Source: Takifugu bimaculatus (taxonomy: Eukaryota > Chordata > Actinopteri > Tetraodontiformes > Tetraodontidae). From it: a stretch of 64,000 nucleotides of DNA. The stretch spans positions 7,914,678-7,978,677 of the forward strand of contig CP034976.1 of the NCBI GenBank assembly GCA_004026145.2, in the 5' to 3' direction. Position 1 is the stretch's first letter; every line of letters begins with the position of its first letter. The notes under the pieces were generated by a model, which had not been told where the DNA came from, did not search any database, and was given only the letters and a program-made list of their open reading frames with translations. Shown one piece after another: positions 1 to 12,540 of the stretch. A program made the translations under genes and the position numbers.

Positions 1-2080
1 GGTAATGGCGGATTGATCAGCATGTCACTTGAAATACTAACCAATGTGTTTTCTCCCCCCCCCTTCTATCTATCTCCATGTATGAATATGCCACAGCATC
101 TTAAAAAGTTTGATTCGGTCCTTGTATGTTTGCAGTAATATTTATCTGTGCGAACAAGCGTCCATTTTACAGAATCATCTCTCAGATTCATTTAAATTTG
201 ACCAAACCGTGTGCACCTTTCCCTCATTTCAAACGTGCTAATAAGAGTGAGGACAGCATGTGGCCTCACTCCCACACATCCCAGCTTCAGATGAAGGGTA
301 AACATGCACCATGTACTCATTAATTTTAGCAAAAACCTTGTTGTTGCTGTGGAACTCCGTCCACATAGAAATATCAGAATCTACAAATCCACGCTCTAAT
401 GGGAATACCACCCTGAATATACACAGGGTGTATTTTTGTGGCAGTATGTGTTCATCTGATTAAAGCAGAAGAAGCTGCAGTATGATACTGACAATCATTA
501 ATCACTATATACTAATTACCAGAAGATTCTTTCATGTTGGGCCTCAAAAGATGCAAGCAAATGAACTCCCTTGTCATTTGCTGGGATGTTCAAGGCATGG
601 GACAAACAAACGCTAATAAGGGTGTCCCTTTCAAAGGGGCTAGCCATGTAAACATGTTGCACTGCTTCCTGCTAGGTGTAAGGACCATTTGGTGGTATTG
701 AGCTGTATATATTATGTAGGAAATGTACTTAATTATTAGGTTGCATATGCTTACTTAACATGAAACATTTATGGTTCTGCTAAAGAAAGAAATCACAGTT
801 CAGGAAGAAAATCAAGTAATGTGACAAGTGTTGTGAGTGGAACATCATTGATATTGTGACCATCTGTTTGGAGTTAATGTTACACATATACCTGGGAAAA
901 TCTGATCTGCCTCTGTCCGTCGCAATAAGCCGGGCAAATGCATTTATGAAATAAGCCCTGATTTGTTGGCTGCATCGGGCAGATAGCCAAAGGCAACAAG
1001 GCGACATAAGCAAAGGTCGTAATGTTGTTTACCAAGACTCAATCAAATAAGAAATGACAAACCACACTGTCGGATTCTAAAAATTACACCAAGCATTACT
1101 GTTAAATTGCCTTTATTGTTTGTTGGAGTTGCTACTTTGTGGTTGGGACTATTTTTTTATTTTTTGCAGTAAAGATGGCCCAAAGGTTTAGTTGTTGTTG
1201 TTGTTGGTTTTGTTGATAATATGACACGGAATGGAGAAATATCATTACTGTAGTAATTTAAGACTGGTAAGAATACTGTAGTATAAAAATAGCTGCACAT
1301 TTGTAGGAGTGTTTCACAAGTTGTTCTTGTTACAATCTGAGCTTTTGCCTTGTCTGCGCCGACACATGAGTCATTTTCCTCTGAGCGATGTGAAAACATC
1401 TCATGTTTTTGAAAAGCTAACTGAGTTACGAGACACAATGTGAAGAACATGAGATTTAGCCCTGGTGCTAACACTGTATTATCCAGGCTTTGGTGTGAGC
1501 AACAATAGCGGGGCCTCCGCAATATCAAATTTTAGAATCAGGACTTTATGAGCAAAGCTTTTGCTGGACAAGAGGACCTCGGGGCCTTATAGCCTGAAGA
1601 AAGGCAATTACTTGTATAGGTATTATTGTGTGATGGATCCTATTTGTTGGTGTCCTGAGAAACATGGAGTGCAATACACAATGTCTGTGGAAGCTACACT
1701 TGCTGTTGAAGCAGTGCCTTTTGTCATCAGAAAAATGAACCACAAATACTTGGATAAAACATAAAGCGAATGAGAAGCTTATTTTTTTTTTAATAAACAT
1801 AAAAGTAAACAATAATATCCCCCATATATCTAGTATATGAAACAGTAGAGGTACACTTTTGAAGTCTTATATCAGCAATTTGGGACAATCCAAGACTAAA
1901 ATACCAAGAAATGACAGAAGTAGGAGAAATTGACAACATTAAAAGTAGTGTTTTGTGGAGTTTAATAATGAAGCCTGTGAATGGTAATGCGTAGGGGTTC
2001 ATTCACAATATCGAGAGCAAGGATCACCCGCAAAATCAATAGCCGTATTGGTGCAATCATATTGTTGCAGGAAGTTGGAG
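1..2080. other. Non-coding stretch, no gene seen
   Basis: AT-leaning DNA without a convincing open frame, RNA gene or transposon. Short frames on both strands (up to about 120 codons) lack any family signature and overlap each other. The only simple repeat of note is a short (TTG)n near 1190. I see nothing else that can be supported. Confidence 0.7.
1190..1207. repeat. (TTG)n microsatellite, about 6 units
   Basis: Six consecutive TTG units followed by a diverged copy. A simple-sequence repeat with no sign of function. Confidence 0.85.
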
Positions 2081-3019
2081 ATGGAGGCGAGGAGCAGATG
2101 GAGCCAAGCAGTAAGAAGAGCGAGGCGGCGGCTGAAGCGGCCATGTTGTCAGCAAGCTGCCACCACTTTTCAACGCCTCGCATCAAGCATGACAGTGGGG
2201 GTCCCAGAGGGGGGCAATACTCATACCTCTCTAGAACCTTTTATTTCTCTTTATCGTATCACGATCCGATGACTGTTTACCCTACTACAAACGCGCTTCA
2301 TTTCTATATCCCTTTATAACACAGTAGTATCCATCAGACACTTACCACATTTACCACTATTGTGTAGCCCGACAAAAAACACATTGTTCAGCTGAAAAAA
2401 TAACCAAACAATACAGTAATATTCAAAACAGTAATATTCTCCATCATGCAGTAATCCATATTCTACAGGTTGTCGGGTGATTTCCACAAGAGAAGTAGAC
2501 AGGAGAATCCTTTTGTGACAAATGTTCTACCCCACCTTTTCCCCGACCAGTCCATCCAGCCTCATCCAGGGCCATCGCTGTCACTGTGCCGTGTATGTAA
2601 TATGTCCCAACAGAGTACCCAAGGAAGGGTCACGCTCACACCTGGGACACACACATACACACAGACACCCCCTACACACACCTACTCTTGAGGTCCTGCC
2701 GGATAGATAAAATAACACCCCTGTGAAGCTCCTCTGACACCACCTGGGTCCCCTCCCTCTTCCTCGGCTGCTCTCCTCAGCGTAGCGTACCTCCGCAGCT
2801 TGGCCGTGTCACTGCCAATCAGGCCTTCCTGTCACAGCGCTGCGGTGCGCGAGGATGTAAGGCAATTGCACCGCCTCACCCCCGGAGTGGACACGGGGAG
2901 GCAGAGAGTGATGGAGGCTGCCACCTAACAGCCTCTAATAGCACCTGACACGGTGTTACACACAACCACGCTCGCTGTGCAGCCCAGCTGAGTTTGGGGT
3001 AGGACAGGACAGGGTAGAC

Positions 3020-3020
<1 letters not shown>
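2081..3020. other. Non-coding, GC-richer stretch, no gene supported
   Basis: Richer in GC than the flanks. Around 2085-2160 a GAGGCGGCGGCTGAAGCGG-type tract reads as low-complexity Ala/Glu on the plus strand and as an Ala/Leu-rich stretch on the minus strand; neither has splice or homology support. A similar interval at 2740-2920 contains several CpGs. An imperfect CA tract lies at about 2648-2686. Confidence 0.6.

Positions 3021-3087
<67 letters not shown>
3021..3087. repeat. (GT)33 microsatellite
   Basis: 67 bp of uninterrupted GT alternation. Dinucleotide arrays of this length are typical of teleost DNA and are usually length-polymorphic. The Thr/His-rich minus-strand frames crossing it are artefacts. 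Confidence 0.98.
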
Positions 3088-3088
<1 letters not shown>

Positions 3089-4559
3089 TGGGGGGTTGTT
3101 TGAAGGTTGCAGGCAGTAGTTTGGGGTCATGCAAGGGAGACGAAATGACGGCATTAAATATGAAATCTCATCAGAATGAGTGAGATTAACACAGTTTTAC
3201 TGTTCTCTTATCAGATTATCTCGATGAATGAAATAGGACAAATATCTGACAGCAGCAGTATTTTCTTACACACTTTAGACCCTTTCCCCTTACACCCTGA
3301 TCCTGTTTATACAGCTTCAATTATATTCTTCCTGGATGTTGTGTATTTCTCACTCCTGCTGCAAATCCACATTAGAGGATTAAGCCTAATCCCACTTTAA
3401 ACCCTAACCCTTACCCAAATAATTCACCTCATCCTGTGTGACTTTTCCCGAACATGTTTAAACTTTCTTTCTTTTTTTGACTCGGAAGCAGCCCAGAATG
3501 AAACCATTGGTACTGTGTACTTCAAACAGGGAAGGATACAGGACTTAAGTGAAGATGATCCGCGCTGCCTATCTTTCGGTGCCAACTGACACTGCTGTTG
3601 ACCCCAGAGCAGATGTTCCTTGTAATAATCTGCAGTTGAGAGAGGCATGCATGCCAGGTGGAGATCCTGGGGTCCGCTCCCAAACGATTTCCCGCTTATA
3701 AAACAAAAGGAGCTTTGAGGTATCGGCTTTCGGTGACACAAAGATCAGGGCGTAAGGGCCTGCAAAGGGGAGTACTTTTAATACAATTAGAGGTCTTTAG
3801 AGACAGGCAATGAGGCCAGGCGGGCAAACAGGCCACTAGCTGACTGACCGAATGCCTGGCTGATTTGGCAAGACAAATGCACGAATGTTAGGATGGGCGC
3901 TAACAGGTTGTCTGCGGATGATATACCATATTATCTGTAAATCTATCGGGATCTGGTTTTAGTTTAGGAGGCTCAAGAGGCTGGGTCAGCGGAAGGCGAG
4001 GCAGAGTTGAGGAATCAGTAAGTCAAAGACAGGAGAGAGAGACTGGGGGACTGGAGCCGCCTGAGCCAAAGTCCCCTAAGCAAGGGCACAGCTCCTGTTA
4101 CCGCCTGCTAATGGAGTGGGGCTATTTCAGTAGCATTGATTGACTGCTTTCTTCCTCTGAGCGAGCAACTTTCTCATATCTGGGGAAAATGGATCATAAG
4201 CACCCTGGCAGACAAGAGCAGGCTGGCGGAGAGGGGAGGATGATGCTGGTGGCACGATCACCCCTCCGTCTCTTCCTGCACCCTCAATCTCCTTCTCTCC
4301 TTCCCCCATTCGACCATCCAGTAGCTCTCGTTGGAGGTTCAGCGGACACACAGGGGTCTGCAGCAGGGAGGCATTGGTGAAATTCCTCTTGGAGCCTTTA
4401 GGGGGTGCAGTCATTCCACCTTGAAGCCAAGCACAGCAGCCGCTGCTTTGTCATATCTGTCAAACACAAATCCTTCCTGCTTGATTGTTTTCATTGTGGC
4501 GAGAAGGGGGTAAGCCTGACAGATTTCCTGAATAAGAAATGGGCCAGGATATGAGAATT
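3088..4559. other. Non-coding stretch, no gene seen
   Basis: No exon or RNA gene is recognised. A short tract at about 3399-3416 contains AACCCTAACCCTTACCC, a degenerate telomere-like motif; it may be a relic of the dispersed fish repeat seen intact at 58974-59263. The rest is unremarkable. Confidence 0.6.
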
Positions 4560-4745
4560 TATCTGACAGGTATACACGGCTGATTTGATACCACTGTGGA
4601 GTTGGATAAGCAGGTCACGGCTAGTTTTGGAAGCAAATTAATGATGGGTACTAATTAATTTGACAGTGTGGAATGAGCTGGGGCAAACACGCTGATGAAA
4701 GGATGACCTCGGCCTTGATTAGCGGCATCCAAAAATAAGGTTATC
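4560..4745. promoter_or_regulatory. Candidate conserved non-coding element
   Basis: A block with two TAAT-type homeodomain cores (CAAATTAATG at 4634-4643 and CTAATTAATT at 4651-4660) immediately followed by TGACAG, the MEIS/PREP core, at 4661-4666. Homeodomain and TALE cofactor sites side by side are common in vertebrate developmental enhancers. Conservation was not tested, so this is inference from motif content. Confidence 0.35.
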
Positions 4746-5905
4746 TTTCAGCTTGTTTTTTTCTCTCAAAAAGCCAAATTTAGTTTCAGTTTAATTGTGT
4801 TTGCAGTTTTATTGTGTTTGCAAATTTTGCACCCAGATCATTTAAAAATTGCGAGAGCCTTAAAAGTTAAAAAATGTTCAATGAAAAAAAAAGAAGCCCC
4901 AGCCCTCGCCACTGTTTTTAAGCATCTGTTAATCTGCTTTCATTGGTTTTCTCAGCCCGAGGCATTCAGCAGAATGAGCGTGTTTGTGTGTGCGGAGACC
5001 TGTGGTGAATTCCTAATTATCTAATTATATATGTTTATTCTAATTCGGCTCTCAGGAGGACGGTGCGGGAGAGCAGAGAAATGGAGCACAAGACACACCA
5101 GCTATAAGTGGCAAGAGGAACTCACCGCACATCCCTTTTTCCTGGTGAAATCCTCTCACCCATTCATAGGATATCATTTAGGCTATGACACATCTCACTG
5201 TTTCATCCGCAAACCACTTCTTTAAATGTCCAGCCCATGGGACCCCCTCAAAAGGCTGACTACAGAAGTTTTTTTAGGTGCTCTAATTCAAGCTGATTGT
5301 GTGTGTTGCAAAACTATATGGGGAGAAATAATTAAAAAGGTCAAAATAGTGGCGTTAGTCTTTGCACACACTATAATGTGCAGTCCTTTATTCTTGATAG
5401 AATTAAAAAAAAATGGAAATGTGATTAAGCTTTCACAATTTGAGGTGGAAAGTGGGAGAAATAAACTCCCTCCAAAAAGGAGCAACCAGCAACTGGAGGA
5501 CCAAAAAAAAAAAGTCAACCTAAAAGCCATTAAATACATTTCCCTGAAGTCAAAATTGCATTTTATAAGCTCAGGCAACCGCAGCAAATAGCTGTGGTGA
5601 TTTTGATAAACCAGTTAGCAAGTGTGGATCAAGCCATTCAAGATTTCAAAGGTGTGGCTTTGAATTCAGGCCTTTTCCCCTTCAGAAAACTTTCCTCTTT
5701 ATTTTGCATTCACCGTTTCCCTATTATACATTACTTTTATTTATTTATTTCAATATGAGGCACATCTGAATATGCAGCGCTCTTACCCCGGCACATTTTA
5801 GAGAGACGTGCTTAATAGGTTTCAAGTACTGTTGCCTTTGATCAAGTTTAAAGAGGAGCAAAAAGGGCTCTGTAGATAATGCTGATCCCTGTGGCTTTCT
5901 TTCTG
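4746..5905. other. Non-coding stretch, no gene seen
   Basis: AT-rich DNA with short A-runs. The open frame at 5226-5591 (121 codons) is rich in Lys and Ile as expected from A-rich DNA and has no recognisable domain. I see no RNA gene or transposon. Confidence 0.65.
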
Positions 5906-5920
5906 CACACACACACACAC

Positions 5921-5957
<37 letters not shown>
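5906..5957. repeat. (CA)n microsatellite, one interruption
   Basis: 52 bp of CA alternation with a single CG interruption near 5925. The Cys/Val-rich minus-strand frames crossing it are repeat artefacts. Confidence 0.97.
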
Positions 5958-7075
5958 AGCCGCTTATAGGAGTGCTTTCTTCCATACACACATGTAACCC
6001 CACCAACTGTGAGGCTACAAATAGCAAACCAAGGTGACTCCATCGATCTCCAAACAACGGTGAGTGAGGGAGGATGGAGCAGAGGAAGGAGTACAGTATA
6101 ACTACACAGTTGCCGGGACCGGGCTTGTCTTTCGCACGTGGTTTTAAAAAAAGCATTTTGTCATAAAAAAAAACAAAAAAAACATGATTTTAGAGATCGC
6201 AGCTGACACGATCTGGATCGAATTACTGCACAAGTTTTGCAAAGTAACGTTAATATGTTGCAGAGTAGATCATTAAAAAGCAGACTTACGGGACTCGTTA
6301 GCTCAGCTTTTATTCCATCAGTTTCTGTTTGTCTGACTTTAATTAAGCATCATTATAAAGACCCAACTGAATGGCCATTTGGTCAATTTGTGTGACAAAA
6401 ATACACGACATTTAGGAGCCAGTCAATATTAACCTGCTCTTCCCCTGACATCCTTTAGTTTAGGTCAGCGCTTGATTCTTTAACATGTAAATTGATTGCC
6501 TGTTGGACATTGAAAATTGCTTTGATGCTCCTCCTCACCAACGTAGTTTGTATTGATTGTGGATGGATTTTGAAAGACACACAGGGCAAAAAAAAAAAAA
6601 AAGAAAAGAAAATTCTAGCTTTTGTGGTGATGAGAGATGATTACTGGGCACATGCTCAGAAAAAACACAAACAATTAGATATGTATCAATGTTTATTTTA
6701 TTAAACAAAAATGTAGTGAGATGAAACAGTTGATCAAAGTGATGGATGAATAACATTTATACTACTTTTTTTTCCCCTTTGTAACAGAAAATATTTTTTA
6801 TCATTTATACATTTTGGGCTCAATTTCCAGGCTTTCCCCTTTGATTTATTTACCACTGCATCCTAAATTAAAGGTCAAATATAGTGTCATCAAAGACAAA
6901 GCATCTTGTTTTCCTTTTTCCAGGAAAGTAAAAGAGTTCCACCACACCAAAATTTCACGATCTGCATGTCATGTGTTCGCTCTCTGGGCTCTTCGGTCCT
7001 TTGTGTTTCTATTTAAGGTGCTTTGATCCGCTGCACCGGTACTGATGGTGGCTGCTCAAATGCAGTCTGGCCCGG
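5958..7075. other. Non-coding stretch with one CNE-like block
   Basis: No gene is recognised. The part at about 6300-6475 has the texture of a conserved element (TTTAATTAAG, GACAAAAATAC, TCAATATTAACC, no simple repeats). The rest is AT-rich filler with A-runs at 6587-6608 and a T-run near 6766. Confidence 0.5.
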
Positions 7076-7170
7076 ACTGAAACAGAGGAGGACAGGAAGA
7101 AAGAAAGAGAGGAGCGAGTGACAGGGTGAGTGGGAGAGACCGAGGGGGGGAAAGAGAGTCTCCAGGGGAA
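7076..7170. repeat. Purine-rich low-complexity tract
   Basis: Nearly 100 bp dominated by A and G on the plus strand (repeated GAAAG, GAGAG and a G7 run). Such tracts can adopt non-B DNA, but no specific function is indicated. The minus-strand Ser/Pro/Leu frame over it is composition-driven. Confidence 0.7.
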
Positions 7171-7838
7171 GTGAATGGTTGGAATGTGCGCCGAGGCTCA
7201 GTGAATGAGCTGCACGCTGGGCTGGGGGGGACTGCAGGTATTGTGTTGAGGCAGCAGGAGTCAGAGTGGCTGTGACTGACACCAAAAACAACATTTCATG
7301 GCAGGAAACACTGTGGCCGGGCGTCGACGCACCAACCGCACCTTTAGTATCAACAGGCTTATTTCTTACGCTGTTGTTGACGTTTTTGTTTTGAGGGCTC
7401 TGAAAGAACACGATTCTTTGACCAACACATTATTGCAACTAATCACAGTCTACAGACAAGCTATGATGAGCGTCATGGTGGAGATGTCCAGCCATATTCA
7501 CTGGGAAACACACGTTCCTAGTTGTACAGTTCTTCAGCATTTAAACCACTGAAAATGACTTTTCTGCACTTTCCAACCCCTTCCCTCACATTTCCATTCC
7601 CCCCTTCCCACCTATCGCTGCCCTTTAATAGCGGGCTAGTCGGCTGATAGCATAATTACGCAGCTAACATCTCTTTTAGGAGTCTACTGAGCATTCTAAT
7701 TAGCCATAGATTAATGGGCAGCGAAGGCTCAGCTTCACACCACCAACAGCAGCGACCTGCTGTTACCTTCAGCTGCGCGCTGCCCAGGGGCGACTAACGG
7801 GGACGGAGTGCGCTTTGCAGCTTGGGTTTTTACCCAGA
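7171..7838. other. Non-coding, CNE-like block at about 7615-7740
   Basis: No coding exon is recognised. The segment around 7615-7740 has GCATAATTACG, GCATTCTAATTAGCC and GATTAATGGG within about 90 bp, a cluster of homeodomain-type TAAT cores in otherwise non-repetitive sequence. Regulatory function is inferred only. Confidence 0.4.
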
Positions 7839-7860
7839 GTGTGTGTGTGTGTGTGTGTGT
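7839..7860. repeat. (GT)11 microsatellite
   Basis: 22 bp of perfect GT alternation, about 120 bp before another TG array in the same phase and orientation. Confidence 0.95.
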
Positions 7861-7975
7861 ATGCGTGTGTGCATGGAAGACCTGAAGGTGATCAGGCTTT
7901 GTAAATGTATTTGATATTGTTTTAATAGCTGGTGAGGAGAAAGGAAGAGTGTGTGAGGTGTAAAGAGCACGAGAG

Positions 7976-7980
<5 letters not shown>

Positions 7981-8009
<29 letters not shown>
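7981..8009. repeat. (TG)14 microsatellite
   Basis: 29 bp of perfect TG alternation. Second of a pair with the array at 7839-7860. Confidence 0.95.
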
Positions 8010-8012
<3 letters not shown>

Positions 8013-9178
8013 AGAGGGAGTGTCCCTTCAGGTCCTTTACAGACATTGTGAGGGCTTGAAAGTCTCGCCCTGGGGGTGCCCGAGCACTAATTCTAATTAT
8101 CACCAGATTACAGAGATAATGGGGGACCCCGCTGTCAGGAATCTAACACCTCTCACTCAGACTCTTTCTCCACCGCTCTCTCTCCCTCGCATGGCCATTT
8201 TACAGCCCAGCAGTCACCGGCGTTGCCTGGTAAACTTGAGGGAGACGGCTGAAGGAGAGAATGAGGTGCGGGGAAAGTAGTTTTCAGAGTATTAGAGAGC
8301 AAGAGCGGGTGAGGAGATTGAAAAAGGAGCCTGAATTGACAGGAGGGTGAACGTGAGTGAAAAGGAGTTAAAGAGAGCGTTCGGCAGAGATCGAGGGCGA
8401 TTTAGTGATAAAGTGAACCTGCGGTGTGAGAGGGATAGTTAAGCACTGGAGACAGGAGGGGAGAGAGCTCACTTCTCTTTCTTACTCACTACAGGTGGAC
8501 CAAAACAGCAGCCGGACTTTCTTTTCAACATTTGACTAGTCACCTTTCAGAATCCCTTTTCACTTCTGTTCTTAAGGTCCCCCCTCTCCCCCCATCCCTT
8601 TTAAGTGATCTGTTTTAGAGCTTTATCCTTTTAGTGTTTGGATAAAAAGCCGAGAAACAGTGGACGGAAAGAGAAGAGAATGTCGGAAAGGATCAAAAAG
8701 TGTCAGCTAAACCTGCTCATCAGTAACCAACTGAAGCTGTGAACTGGCAGAATAAAGGGGTTAAGAATCAGTTCAGTTGTTGTCTGTATCAGATGACTTG
8801 AGGAAGAAAAAGTCTCCCAAATATTATCTGTTGTCCAAAATCTGTGATACTACACAGCAAGTTCTCGATATTCTAAATCAGAAACCTTCTAATTACGGTT
8901 AATTGCATGAACAAACTGAGAAAATTCATATATTTCTATCAGTTGTTTGTTTTTTTAATTAATTGAATGTAATGTGCTGACTTAGAAGTCTGATAGATAT
9001 TTTTTTAATCATGAAAAATGTAAATGTGTTTAGAATTCTTGTCATAATCATTGTGGACATCAATAATAAATAACTTTGTGCAACAGCTGGAGGAAGAATT
9101 GGTTTCCGTGGGCACATTTTTTTTGTGTGGTGTATATTAAAATTGTGAGGGATGAGGTCAGGGAGGCTCACCCTGCAT
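8010..9178. other. Non-coding stretch, no gene seen
   Basis: Purine-rich between about 8260 and 8470, then AT-rich to about 9150. A pyrimidine-rich stretch ending in CACTACAG at about 8487-8494 resembles a splice acceptor, but no donor or open frame after it makes sense. Nothing else is recognised. Confidence 0.6.
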
Positions 9179-9201
9179 GGGGGTGGGGGTGGGGGTGGGG
9201 G
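9179..9201. repeat. (GGGGGT)n short tandem repeat
   Basis: About four units of a G-rich hexamer. Four closely spaced G5 blocks give G-quadruplex potential on the plus strand. The Gly/Val-rich frames crossing it are artefacts. Confidence 0.85.
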
Positions 9202-9589
9202 ACGAACTGGAATCTATGCCAAATGGGCGACATCACACTGTTCTGCCAATCTGTTGGAGCTTGGCTCCAAAACGCACCTGCGGACACCCCGAGGCCTTCG
9301 GCCGGGGTGGTTTATCATTGCTAAGTGCTGCGCGTCACTGGGATCCAAATTTTCCCTTTTTTTTCATGGGGGGGGTTCCACATTTTCCTTTTTCACGAGG
9401 ACAAAAATGGAAAGATCCTGCCAGCTTTCTGTGGACACGCGTACGTGTTAGTGAGGTCACGCAACTGAATGCGTCGAGCTACGAGATGTACAGTAGAGTG
9501 AGCCTGTGCACTCACATTAAATGATTCTTCATCATCTTGATGGATTTATTGGGAGCGAGAATCCTGATTTTATTCTTAAATGAACCTGT
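9202..9589. other. Non-coding stretch, no gene seen
   Basis: Moderately CpG-containing around 9270-9330 and 9430-9490. No promoter, exon or RNA gene is recognised. Confidence 0.55.
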
Positions 9590-9800
9590 TCCGGATTGTG
9601 ATGGGGCCCATAAAGAGTGACGTATTTATCTTTATGCTAGGTGGTTTGACAAGGGCGGCTACAGTGAGTTATTACAGCACACAGAACAGGGGCCCCGGCA
9701 CAGATACTGCTCCATTGTAATGTACAGGACACCACATGAATGGAAACGGTGATATTTTGATTAATATCAAAAGCTTAATAATAAAATGCAACTGAGCTGC
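9590..9800. promoter_or_regulatory. Candidate conserved non-coding element
   Basis: Non-repetitive block with GGGCCCATAAAGAG, TGACGTATTTATC (half CRE) and TTTTGATTAATATC. The last is a homeodomain/PBX-like core. This composition is typical of vertebrate CNEs, but alignment to other fish was not possible. Confidence 0.35.
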
Positions 9801-9989
9801 TCCTCACAGGACAGACAGAGACAGACAGCCAACTGATGGAGATTCTAATGGTGGCACACAGCTGCGTGGAATGGTCCGTTTGTCAGTTATGTATATATTT
9901 CAAAGGTCTGCTTCTGTAAAACAACCCAGCGGCATTCCTCCCCTCCCCGGCCCGATCTCTGAGACCGCTGTGTTGTCTGCTGAGGCATG

Positions 9990-10140
9990 TGAAGCTCTAG
10001 CTGGGGAGTTAAATAGATTAATTACCTTTAAGGTCCTTTTACGTCTTTTATTTCACAGTAGGATCACTGGAGGCTTTTGAAATGGGCACACTGCGAGTCC
10101 TAATGACATAATCACATAATTAGGTGATTTCCAAATGGAA
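9990..10140. promoter_or_regulatory. Candidate conserved non-coding element
   Basis: Contains AGATTAATTACC (about 10015-10026), CATAATCACATAATTAGG (about 10107-10124) and a TTTCACAG motif within 120 bp. Dense TAAT cores without simple repeats suggest an enhancer-like element. Unverified. Confidence 0.35.
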
Positions 10141-12540
10141 TTGCCACATAAGTGTGTGGGGGGGTCATTTTTGTCCTGTCTTTTCATCTGATTTGCTGGT
10201 ACTTTTGGTCTCAATAGTCACTCAGTAATGTACAGATATTTGACTACATTGAAAATGTTTGACTATTACAGCAGATCAACTGTGGCATTCACCATCATTT
10301 TCTGTGTAAATAGCAGCCTTTGTTGGTAATGTTCTAACTAAATATCAGCACTGCAGAGATCCAGTTTCACAGAGAAAAAAAATCCTGGTTGAGAGTCTGA
10401 GAGTCTGTCGTAATCAATGGAAAGGAAGGAAAAAGAGGAGTTCTGGTTACCAGAGCAACCGGCCTCAAATAAAGATTTCCCCCTTTCTCTTGGAAATTCT
10501 GCTGTGACACGGATAAAATGCTGTTCTCATTGACTCCAAACACGGGTCCAGTGCTCCCAAACACTTGGGTCTGTGCGGAGTGCTCCAATATGTAATGTGA
10601 GACAAGAAGGTGTCCTTTCATTTGGCCCACTGTGGGCTTTAGCAAGAACAATCAACAGCTCTCCACAGCAAGAAGGCGTGAGGAGCGATTCTTTTCTCCT
10701 CCCAGCCATGGGAGGAGAAGGAATCAGATAATTAAATGTGAGAAACGGCATAGAAAGAGAAAAAAGGGGATGGACCTTTCTGCACGACTACCTTCCTGAG
10801 GCTACCTGCTCAGGCGTGCAGCTAGCGAGCGCGCTAGCCATGGTGGGTATATAGCGAGGGCCCTGCAGCGTGGAAAACAGTGACGGCGCAGACCGTGACA
10901 AAAAGGACGACACGGCCCCTCAATGCTCCACCTGGCAAACACAGACGGTTGTCAAGGACTGGCAAGTCAGGCATGTCCTCCTCAAGTGGCACCACGTCCA
11001 TCAGAACCCACTCTGAAGGGGCCCGCTTGCTGTTTGCGTGGCCTGAGCTCTAATGATATGCCTCACTCGCCTCTCCAACTCCATAGACGGGCTCCTCCGC
11101 CACGGCGGTGGGAGGAGAAGTGGTATTGTTGCAGACGGATAATGGTGGAGAGGGGAAAATGTTCAAAATGATTGTGTCTCTGTTGGGGCTCTGTGTAGGG
11201 GCTCTGTGGTCTGAATCACATCATAATAAGGAAGCAAAGTGGAGCAGCACCTTTTGGACAACAAGAACCACCATATTTGGTCTCCTGGTCAAATATGTTG
11301 CCGCTGTTGTGTTTAGGTTAGAATTCCAATACTTCGTCATTGTGGGCCTTATAAAGTTAATTTAATCTACTTCAATTAACATTTTATTCCTTTCTATAAT
11401 TTTCCTTTCATTCACAAAAGGGAAAACTGGTGCATTTGATTTGACGCCTTCATCATCTCAAACAAATGCTTCATTTTACGGCCAATAAATTTCCAGCCTA
11501 TCTGTGTGTTTGTGTGGTCTCCCTGTCTGGCAGTTGCTCCTGGGTCCTGCATGAATACAAATACCCCTGTTAAGGGCCAGTGAGAACCAAGCTTTCCTCA
11601 CTCTATTGACTGGAAATCTAGTTGTCTCATCTCTCTAAGCAGATGTCTTTCCCCAAGCATCTGTTTGTATTAGTACTGTAATTGCTGGTGATAATAAGCC
11701 CATTGATTCAGTATCTAAGGAAATAGTCAATCAGGGCAGCTCATTCGTCTTACTTTTCCCGACGTTTTCCCCCCTCTAGCTAAACAGATAGTGCCAGGGA
11801 CTGGGCTTTGTTGACTGGATTGGAAAAGCAGACTGTGGTGGGTTGAGAATGGCCAGCCTGTCGGCTCTGAGTGAGTGATGGGATTGGTGCAAACACACCA
11901 GTGACCCAATGGCCCTTACAGCAGGCCCTGGGTGATAGATGTGTTGATTTGTTTATAGACGCCAAAGCCATTTTCTTTCTCTCTCTCTATATTTACCGTT
12001 CTGGAGTCTATCCATTTTATGTTTCTCTGTATTCGCAGCATTTGTTTCTCCTTCATCCCTCTGCTCTCCTGGACTGAAGACGGTGGTCTCACCGCAATAC
12101 GTTACCGATAAAATTACAGTGTAAATCCATTTCATTGATCTGTTATGTATAAACGTTGCACTCTTTATTGCAAATCAGAGTACATGGAAGACTTCCAATA
12201 AAAATAACGGCAATAACTTGTTCAATAACTGAGTTTCTTCAGTTGTCTGTGCCCAGGCTCTCCTTTTATTCATTTACAGCCAACACAAAGGCTAACACTT
12301 CCCTGTTAATCCATTTAAAACTCCTTTAGCATTCAACTTCAGAGTGAGAGCACATCATTTGAACTGCTGCCTGTGCAGTCCCATTAGTTTCTCTCCATAA
12401 AGCAGTAGCAATCTTAAAGGTGAACGAATTCTAAATACCTTCACCGAGGGGAACGAGAGTAAAAGTTGAACCACGTCCTGCTTAGTTAATGATTGTCCCA
12501 TTCAGTGTCCGATGTGTCCAGCTCTACGACTTCAGAAGCC
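10141..12540. other. Non-coding stretch, no gene seen
   Basis: About 2.4 kb with no recognisable exon, RNA gene or transposon. The part at 10790-11110 is GC-richer with scattered CpGs, but the short frames there lack any family signature. Pyrimidine/CT tracts occur near 11968-12060. Confidence 0.6.

Noticed and set aside
1962..2144. Minus-strand frame starting MAASAAASLFLLLGS, signal-peptide-like
   Set aside because: The Ala/Leu stretch comes from a GGCGGC-type tract. The frame continues only to 61 codons with no domain and no clear donor.
2876..3154. His/Thr-rich frames across 3021-3087 and similar frames over other CA/TG arrays
   Set aside because: Pure microsatellite translation.
6285..6310. 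tRNA-like A-box (TTAGCTCAG)
   Set aside because: No B-box and no cloverleaf can be drawn downstream.
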